From Pseudomonas sp. 21 (lineage in GTDB: Bacteria; Pseudomonadota; Gammaproteobacteria; Pseudomonadales; Pseudomonadaceae), in contig NZ_JYOA01000003.1 in assembly GCF_000955805.1 (NCBI RefSeq), positions 790,727 to 854,726 of the forward strand: a stretch of 64,000 bases of DNA, read 5' to 3'. The notes under the pieces are model-generated. The model did no database searches and was not told the origin of the DNA. It saw only the letters and a list, made by a program, of their open reading frames with translations. Both the position numbers and the translations under genes were made by a program. Below, in pieces: positions 57,209 through 64,000 of this stretch; position 1 is the first letter of the stretch; each line of letters starts with the position of its first letter.

Positions 57209-57502
57209 ATGTACGCCTTCACCCTCCAGGCCCACACCCTTCCGGAAAAATCCCAGGTCTTCGAGGACCTGTTCCGTACCTACCTGACCCCCAGCCGCGC
57301 CGAGGAAGGCTGCATCCAGTACCACATGCTGCGCGACGCCAGCGACCCGACCCTGTTCACTTTCTTCGAGGTCTGGCAGAGCCGCGAGCACCTGGCCATT
57401 CACTCCTCGCTGCCGCACATGCGCGAGTTCCACGAGCGGCGCATGGAGTTCCTGCGCCGCGATTTCGATATCCAGGAAGTCGAGGTGATGCTGCCGCGCT
57501 GA
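57209..57502 (+). CDS. YgiN-like antibiotic biosynthesis monooxygenase
   Basis: A 97-residue ABM-fold protein (ferredoxin-like dimer). It resembles YgiN, a quinol monooxygenase that works against MdaB in a quinone cycle. Motifs include the FRTYLTPSRAEEGCIQYHML region and FTFFEVWQSREHLAIH. CAGGAG lies 14 bp before the ATG; the start MYAFTLQAHT gives the family length. The upstream region holds AGGATT-AGGC-AATCCT (57170-57185), a possible operator. Enzymatic role is by family only. Confidence 0.85.
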   Translation: MYAFTLQAHTLPEKSQVFEDLFRTYLTPSRAEEGCIQYHMLRDASDPTLFTFFEVWQSREHLAIHSSLPHMREFHERRMEFLRRDFDIQEVEVMLPR

Positions 57503-57509
57503 GCGGCGC

Positions 57510-58952
57510 TCACGCCACCACCCGGTTGCGCCCGCCTTCCTTGGCCCGGTAAAGGTTGGCGTCCGCCGCGGCGATCAGCGCCTCGATGCTCTCTGCCTCG
57601 GTGTCGGAGGTGCTGGCCACGCCGATGCTGATGGTCACCACGCCGCGCTGGCTCTTTTCGTGGGGCAGCGCGGTGGCCTCCACCTCGCGGCGGATAGACT
57701 CGGCGACCTGCGCGGCGGCGGCGCTGTCGCAGCCGGGGAGGATCATCACGAACTCCTCGCCGCCATAGCGCGCCGCGCCATCTTCCTCGCGGCGGCAGCC
57801 CTTGCGCACCAGGTGCGCGACATTGATCAGCGCCAGGTCGCCACGCGGGTGGCCGTAGTGGTCGTTGTAGGCCTTGAACTGGTCGATATCCATCATCAGC
57901 ACCGCCAGGTGGCCGTCTCCGGTGCGGCGACGCTGCCATTCCTGCTGCGCCTTCTCATCGAACCAGCGACGGTTGCGCAGGCTGGTCAGCGGGTCGGTGT
58001 CAGCCTGGGTGCGCAGCTTGTTCTCCTTGGCGTCGCGGCGGCGCAGGTGCCGGGTCAGGCGATAGGCGAAGAACAGGGTCGCGGCGTTGATCGCCAGCAA
58101 TAACCCGGCGGTGATCCAGGTGCGCGCGGTCCAGGTGTTCAGGATCGCTTCGCGGCACAGCTCCACCGAGACCACCGCCTGGTAGTCACCGATGCGCCGG
58201 TAGCCGCGCCAGTAGGCGTTCGAAGCACCGTTTTGCTGGCGGAAATAGTCGTTCTGCCCGCTGTCGACGAACTCGCGGAAGGTGCCGACTTCTTCCTCGT
58301 TGGCTCGCTGCGGATCCGGCGGCCACTGGGCCAGAATGGTGCCGTCGAGCAGACGGATCGAGATCACCCCGAGCTTGCCCAGATCGATGCCGCGCACGAA
58401 GGACTCCAGGTGCTTCAGCTCCTTGATCGCGGCGACCGCGCCGACGAACTGGCCATCCTTGTCGATCACCGCACGGCTGAGCGCGGTGCTGACCGAGGAG
58501 CCCGGATAGGACGGCAGGAAGGGATGACTGAGGAACAGTCGATCAGGATTGTTCCGTGCATTCTTGAAGTAATCGCGCATCGACAGGTCGCGGCTGGACT
58601 CGCCGGCATGGTTCAGGTCCGCCAGCAACCGGCCCTGGGCGTCGGTCACCACCAGCGTGCCCGCGCGCATCGAGCCGGCGGCGTGGCCTTCGACCAGTTC
58701 CTGCAGGACCTGCTGCGACAGGTCCGGAGTTGCCGGGCCGGTGATGACATTGGAGAGGGTCAGCAGCGTCTGCGCATGCACATCCAGGTCGCGATGGAAC
58801 TCGCGCTCCACCAGCAGCAGGGTGTTCTTGCCACTGGCATGGGCGTAGGCCAGCGCATCCTGCTTCATCTGTAGCATGTGCCAGCCGGCCAGCAGCGAGG
58901 CGAGCACCGCCAGCAGAAAGATAAAGCAGAAGACGCGAATCGGTTTGAGCAC
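57510..58952 (-). CDS. Membrane diguanylate cyclase with periplasmic sensor
   Basis: A 480-residue GGDEF protein making cyclic di-GMP. TM1 is about 7-28, a periplasmic dCACHE-like sensor about 30-280 (DLNHAGESSRDLSMRDYFKNA is typical), TM2 about 283-303, and the GGDEF domain about 320-478. The active site is GGEEF (397-401), so catalysis is expected, and RxxD (REED, 388-391) forms an inhibitory product site. The ligand is unknown. It is convergent with the ygiN-like gene (7 bp). Confidence 0.92.
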   Translation of the reverse strand: MLKPIRVFCFIFLLAVLASLLAGWHMLQMKQDALAYAHASGKNTLLLVEREFHRDLDVHAQTLLTLSNVITGPATPDLSQQVLQELVEGHAAGSMRAGTLVVTDAQGRLLADLNHAGESSRDLSMRDYFKNARNNPDRLFLSHPFLPSYPGSSVSTALSRAVIDKDGQFVGAVAAIKELKHLESFVRGIDLGKLGVISIRLLDGTILAQWPPDPQRANEEEVGTFREFVDSGQNDYFRQQNGASNAYWRGYRRIGDYQAVVSVELCREAILNTWTARTWITAGLLLAINAATLFFAYRLTRHLRRRDAKENKLRTQADTDPLTSLRNRRWFDEKAQQEWQRRRTGDGHLAVLMMDIDQFKAYNDHYGHPRGDLALINVAHLVRKGCRREEDGAARYGGEEFVMILPGCDSAAAAQVAESIRREVEATALPHEKSQRGVVTISIGVASTSDTEAESIEALIAAADANLYRAKEGGRNRVVA

Positions 58953-59194
58953 TGCGTACCTCCTGCCGTGACTCGGTAACTGTTCAGGTTCCTGAATTGT
59001 CCGATATGGCGGGCGACATACAACGCTTGTTCGGGGCCCCCTTGCCCTATGTCAGGCCGCCTGGCAATTTTCCCATCGGGGTGATACCCAACCTTTTCCA
59101 GGTTTTTCCGCCAAGGGAACCCGAGTGCGGCAGCCGCAGCCAAATGCCGAGAAATCACGCATCATTGAGCCCTTTTCGACCATCGGAGCCGTCC

Positions 59195-60043
59195 ATGCCC
59201 AGCCAGTCGTTCCTTCCGCGTAGCCTGCTGTTGTCGCTCGGCCTGCTGGCCGCCGCCTGCGCCGGCGCGGCTGACCAGGACCAACTGCTCGAAGCCATCA
59301 ACGCCTATCGCGGCGACGTGCAGTCCTGCGCCGGCCAGGCCTCCCAGGTGCTGCCGCCGCTGTCACCGGACTCGCGCCTGGCGTTACCGGTCTCGGCGGG
59401 GGAATGGAAGACTGCGCTGAACCAGACCGGTTACCCGATGAGCAGCGTGCGCATGCTCAGCCTCACCGGCCCACGCAACGTGACGGCCGCCATGAAGGCG
59501 CTGCAGGAGAGCTTCTGCCAGGTGCTGCTGGACCCGCAGTTCGTCGATGTCGGCATCGTCCGCGAAGGGGATGACTGGCGCGTGCTGCTCGGTCGCCAGC
59601 TGGTGCAGGCCAGGCTGGGCACCTGGGAAGCGGAAGGGCAACAGCTGCTGCAGGCGATCAACGCCGCACGCGGCAAGGCTCGCCAGTGCGGCGGCCAGGC
59701 CTTCGGTCCGGCCGGTGCGCTGAGCTGGAGCGCCACTCTGGGCGGCACCGCCGAAGCGCACAGCCGCGACATGGCCAACAACAACTATTTCGACCACAAG
59801 GGCCGTGATGGCAGCACGCCGGGCGACCGTGCGGAACTGGACGGTTACGCCGGCCAGCGCGTCGGCGAGAACATCGCTGCCGGGCAAGCTGACGCACAGA
59901 AAGTGGTGGACAGCTGGCTGGCCAGCCCCGGCCATTGCGCCAACCTGATGAACCCGCAATACAGCGAACTGGGCGCAGCCTACGCGGCGGACCCGAAAAG
60001 CGACGCGGGCATCTACTGGACGGCGATGTTCGGCTCGCCCTGA
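59195..60043 (+). CDS. Secreted CAP/SCP-domain protein with degenerate N-terminal repeat
   Basis: A 282-residue secreted protein. The signal peptide is about 1-26 (SLLLSLGLLAAACAGA). The C-terminal half (about 150-282) is a CAP domain: QLLQAINAARGKARQCGGQA, AHSRDMANNNYFDHKGRDGSTPGDR, GENIAAGQ and SPGHCANLMNPQYSELG. The N-terminal half repeats its opening (DQLLEAINAYRGDVQSCAGQA) but lacks the histidines, suggesting an eroded duplicate. Function of bacterial CAP proteins is mostly unknown. GGAG lies 8 bp before the ATG. It is convergent with a hypothetical membrane protein. Confidence 0.85.
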   Translation: MPSQSFLPRSLLLSLGLLAAACAGAADQDQLLEAINAYRGDVQSCAGQASQVLPPLSPDSRLALPVSAGEWKTALNQTGYPMSSVRMLSLTGPRNVTAAMKALQESFCQVLLDPQFVDVGIVREGDDWRVLLGRQLVQARLGTWEAEGQQLLQAINAARGKARQCGGQAFGPAGALSWSATLGGTAEAHSRDMANNNYFDHKGRDGSTPGDRAELDGYAGQRVGENIAAGQADAQKVVDSWLASPGHCANLMNPQYSELGAAYAADPKSDAGIYWTAMFGSP

Positions 60044-60047
60044 GTCC

Positions 60048-60569
60048 TCAGCGACCGCCGCTGACGGCGTCCGATTCGCCGCCCTGGCGTTTCACCTTCG
60101 CCGCGAGAATGGCTGCCTTGGCCGCCTCCAGGGTGGCCGAGGCGGCGGGAAGTTCGAAGACGCGGCTCTCGGCAAGCGACGAGACACGCTCACCACTGTC
60201 CAGGGTGAACTCCACGAACGCCAGGTGCTCCGACCAGGAGCGATAGCGGCGCACCATGAACAGGCTGTGGCGGCTGCGCACCGAACTGATCTTCTCCAGG
60301 GCGATCTGCCGGTGGCTGTCCTTGCCGCACAGCACCAACTCACCTTTGTCGATGAAGGCAGGCTCAGCCTTCGAAACCCGCTGCCACTCCACGGCGAAGC
60401 GCCCGCCGAGCAGCAGCAGGCAGAGGGGCAGGGCGGAGAACAGGGCAACGACGCCACTGAACATCTTGATCAGGGTGAAGACAGCCATCGCCAGCAGGAT
60501 CAGCAGGGTGGCGGCGCGGTAGAAATGGACGTTGTCGAACTCGGTCTGCGGCAAGAACCGGACTTCCAT
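60048..60569 (-). CDS. Hypothetical membrane protein
   Basis: A 173-residue protein with two adjacent hydrophobic helices (about 18-38 and 40-57) and a soluble C-terminal domain of about 115 residues with beta-strand pattern (ELVLCGKDSHRQIALEKISSVRSRHSL), reminiscent of bacterial PH-like domains. No family is assigned. The start MEVRFLPQTEFD is at ATG 60569. It is convergent with the CAP gene, which ends 4 bp away. Confidence 0.65.
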   Translation of the reverse strand: MEVRFLPQTEFDNVHFYRAATLLILLAMAVFTLIKMFSGVVALFSALPLCLLLLGGRFAVEWQRVSKAEPAFIDKGELVLCGKDSHRQIALEKISSVRSRHSLFMVRRYRSWSEHLAFVEFTLDSGERVSSLAESRVFELPAASATLEAAKAAILAAKVKRQGGESDAVSGGR

Positions 60570-60677
60570 GTACCTGTTTCCTCGGCGACTGCGAAACGTT
60601 TTCCAGCCAGATGTTTTAGCAGAATGGGCCACGCTTGCCACGCGAGACCGGTCACGGTACCGGCTGCGCGACAAAAG

Positions 60678-60706
60678 AAAAACCGGCGCCTGGGCGCCGG
60701 TTTTTC
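60678..60706 (-). terminator. Terminator of allE
   Basis: ACCGGCGC and GCGCCGGT pair over a four-base loop. On the minus strand the stem is followed by TTTTTCTTTT, about 50 bp past the allE stop. The plus strand also has five T. Confidence 0.88.
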
Positions 60707-60753
60707 AGGTGTCGCTGTGGGAACCGGAGTCAGCTCCCGGCCGAACCTGCCGC

Positions 60754-61590
60754 TCAGTGCGGCTGGTTCAGGGTCAGGCGCATGTGGCGGTTCACATCCT
60801 TGTACAGCAGGTAGCGGAAGCGACCCGGGCCACCGGAGTAGCAGGCCTGCGGGCAGAAGGCGCGCAGCCACATGAAGTCGCCGGCTTCCACTTCGACCCA
60901 GTCCTGGTTCAGGCGGTACACCGCCTTGCCTTCCAGTACGTACAGGCCGTGTTCCATGACGTGGGTCTCGGCGAACGGAATCACGCCGCCCGGCTCGAAG
61001 TTGACGATGTTCACATGCATGTCGTGGCGCATGTCGGCCATGTCGACGAAGCGGGTGGTGCTCCAGCGGCCTTCGGTATCCGGCATCACCTTCGGCTCGA
61101 TGTCCTGCTCGTTGGTGACGAAGGCTTCGGGCAGCGGTACGCCGTCGACTTTCTGGTAGTGCTTGCGGATCCAGTGGAAGCGCGTGTGCTGGCCGCTGGT
61201 GTTGCGCACCTTGTAGTCGGCGCCCGGCGGAATGAACGCGTAGCCGCCCGGCTGCATCTTGTGCACTTCACCCTGCAGGGTCAGGGTCAGCTCGCCTTCG
61301 ACGATGAACAGCACCGCTTCGGCGTTGATGTCCTGCTCGGGCTTGTCGCTGCCGCCCTGGGGCGCCAGTTCGACGATGTACTGCGCGAAGGTCTCGGCGA
61401 AGCCCGAGAGCGGGCGGGCGATGACCCACATGCGCATGTTGTCCCAGAAGGGCAGGTGACTGGTGACGATGTCACGCATCACGCCCTTGGGGATCACGGC
61501 ATAGGCTTCGGTGAACATGGCGCGGTCGGTGAGCAGCTCGGTCTGTGCCGGGTGCCCGCCGTGCGGCGCGTAATAGCTGGATTTGGCCAT
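60754..61590 (-). CDS. allE: (S)-ureidoglycine aminohydrolase AllE
   Basis: A 278-residue bicupin enzyme that releases ammonia from (S)-ureidoglycine in allantoin (purine) breakdown. Two cupin halves are visible: the first around VLFIVEGELTLTLQGEVHKM, the second with the metal-site pattern FAETHVMEHGLYVLEGKAVYRL. The start at 61590 is supported by GAGGAACC 5-12 bp upstream. The same frame is open for 45 more codons of coding-like sequence. A LysR gene lies directly upstream on the same strand. Other ureide genes are not in the window. Confidence 0.9.
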   Translation of the reverse strand: MAKSSYYAPHGGHPAQTELLTDRAMFTEAYAVIPKGVMRDIVTSHLPFWDNMRMWVIARPLSGFAETFAQYIVELAPQGGSDKPEQDINAEAVLFIVEGELTLTLQGEVHKMQPGGYAFIPPGADYKVRNTSGQHTRFHWIRKHYQKVDGVPLPEAFVTNEQDIEPKVMPDTEGRWSTTRFVDMADMRHDMHVNIVNFEPGGVIPFAETHVMEHGLYVLEGKAVYRLNQDWVEVEAGDFMWLRAFCPQACYSGGPGRFRYLLYKDVNRHMRLTLNQPH

Positions 61591-61742
61591 GGGTTGGTTC
61601 CTCATTGTTGTCTTGCTGCCCGGCGCGTACGGCGCCGTGGTGAGCAATTCGTGCAGAGCGGCGCGCTTGTCGGTGCGCTGGCCGTCGCTGGAAACCACGA
61701 TATCCAGCGGCGTGTTCATGCACAAATTAAATGTTGGAATCC

Positions 61743-61764
61743 GCTGTATTCGATTTCTGAATGC
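61743..61764 (-). promoter_or_regulatory. LysR-type site upstream of allE, shared with lysR leader
   Basis: On the minus strand the site begins GCATTCAGAAATCGAATAC. It contains ATTC-N7-GAAT and matches the site at 62665-62686 at 17 of 22 positions in the same orientation. It lies in the AT-rich 188-bp region between the LysR stop and allE. Confidence 0.65.
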
Positions 61765-61778
61765 GTGAGTGATGGCGC

Positions 61779-62663
61779 TCAGCCTTTCGTGTCCTGCGCC
61801 AGGACCCGCGACAGCACCCGCGCCAGCTCCTTCACCATCGGGTCCACCGCTGGCCGGTGCAACATCGCCACCTCGAACACGTCCACCGAGGGTAGCCCGA
61901 TATTCTTCGGCAGCACGGCGTGTTCCGTCGTGACCGCGCGCTGCGGCAGCAGGCCGATGCCCATGCCGTCGGCGATGGCCGACTGGATGCCGGAAAGGCT
62001 CGAACTGGTGAAACTGATGTGCCAGCGCCGGCCGATGGATTCCAGCGCGGCGATCATCTCGTCGCGGTACACCCCGCGTGGCGGAAAGGTGACGATGGGC
62101 AGCGGGTCCAGCCCGATGCAGGCGTTCTTCGCGCTGTCCACCCAGCGCGTCTTCTCTGGCCAGCAGGCCACCGCCTCGCGGGCGTTCTGCCGTTGCTTGA
62201 GCAGCACCAGGTCCAACTCGCCGCGGTCGTAGCTGGCGGACAGATCGCGGCTCAGCCCGCTGGTGACTTCCAGCTTCACCTGCGGATAGCGGCGGTTGAA
62301 CGCGGCCAGTTGCTCGGTGGTGCGCCCGGTGGCGAAGTCGTCCGGCACGCCGATGCGCACCGTCAACGCCACGGTGGCGCCGGACAGCGCCTCGACCATC
62401 TCGTCATTCAACGCCAGCAAGCGCCGGGCGTAGCCCAGCAGCGTGTCCCCGGCGTCGGTGGGCAGCACATCGCGATTGCCGCGCTCAAGCAGGCGATGTC
62501 CGGCCATGTCCTCCAGCCGACGGATCTTCTGGCTGACGGTGGACTGGGTCGAGTGCAGGCGTGTGGCGGCCGTGGTGAAACTGCCACAGTCGGCCACCGT
62601 GACGATGGCACGGAGCAGATCGAGGTCGAAGAGACGGGTATTCGGTTTATCACTGTCGCTCAT
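61779..62663 (-). CDS. LysR-family regulator, probable regulator of allE
   Basis: A 294-residue regulator with winged helix (LDLLRAIVTVADCGSFTTAA, then STQSTVSQKIRRLED) and a substrate domain from about residue 95. It is encoded directly upstream of allE on the same strand. Its start codon is preceded at one base by the GCGGTATCG-N12-CGATACCGC inverted repeat, leaving no room for an ordinary ribosome site. The same half-sites recur before allE. A ureide or related purine product as ligand is inferred. Confidence 0.87.
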   Translation of the reverse strand: MSDSDKPNTRLFDLDLLRAIVTVADCGSFTTAATRLHSTQSTVSQKIRRLEDMAGHRLLERGNRDVLPTDAGDTLLGYARRLLALNDEMVEALSGATVALTVRIGVPDDFATGRTTEQLAAFNRRYPQVKLEVTSGLSRDLSASYDRGELDLVLLKQRQNAREAVACWPEKTRWVDSAKNACIGLDPLPIVTFPPRGVYRDEMIAALESIGRRWHISFTSSSLSGIQSAIADGMGIGLLPQRAVTTEHAVLPKNIGLPSVDVFEVAMLHRPAVDPMVKELARVLSRVLAQDTKG

Positions 62664-62664
62664 G

Positions 62665-62686
62665 GCGGTATCGGAAATCTGAATGC
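62665..62686 (-). promoter_or_regulatory. Shared LysR site and inverted repeat abutting the LysR start
   Basis: On the minus strand the site begins GCATTCAGATTTCCGATAC, like that before allE. The same bases lie within a perfect inverted repeat, GCGGTATCG (62665-62673) and CGATACCGC (62686-62694), ending one base before the ATG. It could be an operator, a translational hairpin, or both. Confidence 0.6.
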
Positions 62687-62745
62687 GATACCGCTTTCTA
62701 GCAGCTCAGCCCGGGCCCCGGCAAATCACCTGGCACTGCCGACGC

Positions 62746-63018
62746 TCAGAGGTCGACGGTCTTCGCCCAGGGATCGCTGACGCTGCTGCCGCGGCGGTCG
62801 CCCTTGCGGCGGTCGTCTTCGAAGCGGATGGTTTGCCGTCGGTCGGCGCTGCAGCGGCGTTCGCCGTGGCGGGTGTCGATCTGGAACTTGGCCCTGGGCT
62901 TGGCCGGCATCGCCGCAACGGGCGGGGCGGCGGGTTCCATGGGAACCAGGCTGAGTTCATCGATGTTCAGGTCATCGAAGTTGAAATCACCGAGGTTGAA
63001 ATCGTCGTCGAGATTCAT
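62746..63018 (-). CDS. Charge-segregated small protein
   Basis: A 90-residue protein. The first 24 residues are strongly acidic with a repeated pattern (NLDDDFNLGDFNFDDLNIDE). A Pro/Ala linker follows (about 28-42), then a basic section (RHGERRCSADRR, RRKGDRRG) recalling the R-R linkers before PilZ domains. It has no membrane helix and one cysteine. No family is assigned. Codon use matches its neighbours. It may bridge a basic and an acidic partner, or bind nucleotide or nucleic acid; that is speculation. Confidence 0.65.
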   Translation of the reverse strand: MNLDDDFNLGDFNFDDLNIDELSLVPMEPAAPPVAAMPAKPRAKFQIDTRHGERRCSADRRQTIRFEDDRRKGDRRGSSVSDPWAKTVDL

Positions 63019-63175
63019 CACGCGTCGCTCCACTGCAATACCCTCAGAGGTGAGCGTAGAAGCGTAGTGGCGTTGCGCCGTATCAGCCGACGGACTGCAC
63101 ATCGGACGTTTCCTTCAGCGCGATCTAGACTCCAGAAGCTGACCCTACCGGGGGATCCACACGGAGAGCGTCACC

Positions 63176-63499
63176 ATGAAACGTCTACCGCTGTCCCTGC
63201 CGGTGCTGGCTGCTGTCGCCGCGTTGTCCGGTTGCATGAGCAACGAAGAGTTCCTCGCCTCGAACCAGCAGGCCGCGATCAATGCCACCGAATCTCGGGC
63301 GAAGTTCGAGCTCAATTGCGAGTCGATCACCAGCAGCGTGCTGTCGAGCAAGGTCACCAGTGTCCGCCGCGCCATGGAGCGCACCGAGTACACCATCGGC
63401 GTGCGCGGCTGTAACAAGCAGGCGACCTACATCACCTACTGCCTCAACCCCACTACCTGCAATGCCATCGCCGATACGGCGCGGACCGGTTCGCCGTAA
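63176..63499 (+). CDS. Hypothetical lipoprotein
   Basis: A 107-residue protein with a lipoprotein signal (MKRLPLSLPVLAAVAALSGC; lipid-modified Cys at 20; +2 Met). The mature part has four further cysteines (ELNCESI, GCNKQA, TYCLNPTTCNAI), probably two disulfides. The family is not recognised. GGAGAG lies 9 bp before the ATG. Confidence 0.7.
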   Translation: MKRLPLSLPVLAAVAALSGCMSNEEFLASNQQAAINATESRAKFELNCESITSSVLSSKVTSVRRAMERTEYTIGVRGCNKQATYITYCLNPTTCNAIADTARTGSP

Positions 63500-63554
63500 T
63501 TCACCAGGGATGGGGAGTTCGCGGTCCATCCTGCTTCGCTTTCCCAGTTGCCGA

Positions 63555-63776
63555 TCAATCCAGCCAGCTGTGCCAGGCCAGCCGGATCGCGCCGTCCTGC
63601 AGGGGCAACAGGGTCAGGTTCGGTGCCTGGCGCAGGTCGGTGACCAGTTGGCTCCAGGCGGCGGAGTCATCGCTGGCTTCGCGGCGCAGGGTGATGCCGA
63701 GGTTCTTCAGGGTGGTCGGGTCTGCCAGCAGGGCGTTCACGCGGGCGGACAGCTGATTGTAGGTTGCGGCGTGCAT
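63555..63776 (-). CDS. DUF1654-like protein under SOS control
   Basis: A 73-residue protein resembling DUF1654: an N-terminal YNQLSARVNALLADP helix, a WSQLVTDL segment and a C-terminal strand (LTLLPLQDGAIRLAWHSW). DUF1654 proteins are common in Pseudomonas chromosomes and phages; their role is unknown. GGAGG lies just before the ATG, and a perfect LexA box stands 34 bp upstream, so it is expected to be induced by DNA damage. Family assignment is by pattern only. Confidence 0.7.
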   Translation of the reverse strand: MHAATYNQLSARVNALLADPTTLKNLGITLRREASDDSAAWSQLVTDLRQAPNLTLLPLQDGAIRLAWHSWLD

Positions 63777-63809
63777 GGGAGGCCTCCGGTTCGGGGTGGA
63801 TGGAAAGTA

Positions 63810-63825
63810 CTGTATGTAAATACAG
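63810..63825. promoter_or_regulatory. LexA (SOS) box
   Basis: CTGTATGTAAATACAG fits CTG-N10-CAG with the preferred TAT/ATA arms and extends to a 20-bp near-palindrome (TACTGTATGTAAATACAGTA). It lies 34 bp upstream of the DUF1654-like start, overlapping where its promoter must be. Beyond it, from 63830 to the window end, I see no gene. Confidence 0.9.
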
Positions 63826-64000
63826 TATTTCTTGTAAAGACCTGCGTGACCATCGGTAGGTGGGTTTCTGAAAGACGTGAAAGCGGGAGGCCCTGGGACG
63901 GTACTTCGGGCAGTGGGCGGCGTTCGCTCAGGGGCACAGCCCCTGTGAGCCGTGGGTTTGAGGGTTGGCCTGTCGCTATCGTTCTGAAAATGGAACGCTA

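Noticed and set aside
63830..64000. Coding sequence at the right edge
   Set aside because: No frame with a plausible start or codon pattern; nothing recognisable in the last 170 bases.

Overview
The window is chromosomal DNA of a high-GC gammaproteobacterium, almost certainly a Pseudomonas close to the P. aeruginosa lineage. The evidence is the phhABC/phhR phenylalanine locus, a cpxR/spy/cpxA cluster, a gapA-edd-glk-gltR-gtrS-gtsABCD-oprB Entner-Doudoroff/glucose-uptake block in Pseudomonas order, and many copies of the Pseudomonas-type REP palindrome (core TGTAGGAGCGAGCTTGCTCGCGA and two variants). The species is not determined. I see no prophage, insertion sequence, integron, CRISPR array, tRNA or rRNA. 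Nearly all of it is core-like coding sequence with short gaps.

Layout. 1-6.2 kb: tail of a FAD oxidoreductase, a ZntB-type transporter, the phenylalanine hydroxylase operon phhA-phhB-phhC and its divergent regulator phhR. 6.3-16 kb: the giant helicase Lhr, a membrane glycosyltransferase, an AraC regulator, TrkH and a YdjA-type nitroreductase. 16-19.7 kb: a Cpx-type envelope-stress cluster (YgiM-like stub, CpxR, Spy/CpxP-like chaperone, CpxA and a degenerate kinase-like ATPase domain) with a CpxR-box candidate. 19.8-26 kb: yciI, yciB, PHP/yciV, yciO, trpS, scpA and scpB. 26-29.8 kb: the periplasmic beta-glucosidase BglX and small genes. 29.8-44 kb: glucose metabolism. Glucose enters through OprB and GtsABCD, is phosphorylated by Glk, and the product feeds Edd and GapA. 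GtrS/GltR and HexR-type sites supply regulation. The hexR-zwf-pgl-eda genes that follow oprB in P. aeruginosa are absent here. 44-50 kb: small proteins, YihY, a lipoprotein, a LysR/SGNH esterase pair and an orphan PilU-like ATPase. 51-56 kb: a BdlA-like soluble chemoreceptor, a membrane hybrid kinase with a NarL-type regulator, and a LysE exporter preceded by a NarL-like 7-2-7 palindrome. 56-64 kb: PpiC, MdaB, a quinol monooxygenase, a diguanylate cyclase, a CAP protein, the ureide enzyme AllE with its LysR regulator, and an SOS-boxed DUF1654 gene.

The observations that best repay follow-up are: a DUF559 nuclease gene bracketed by near-perfect inverted repeats whose hairpin loop supplies its stop codon; a kinase-derived pseudo-ATPase downstream of cpxA; the NarL-type palindrome linking a two-component system to an exporter; a 22-bp site shared by allE and its LysR gene; PhhR lacking both the sigma-54 contact loop and the Walker B glutamate; and a 120-bp tandem duplication at the 3' end of mdaB. 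Functions are assigned by reading motifs. No database search was run.
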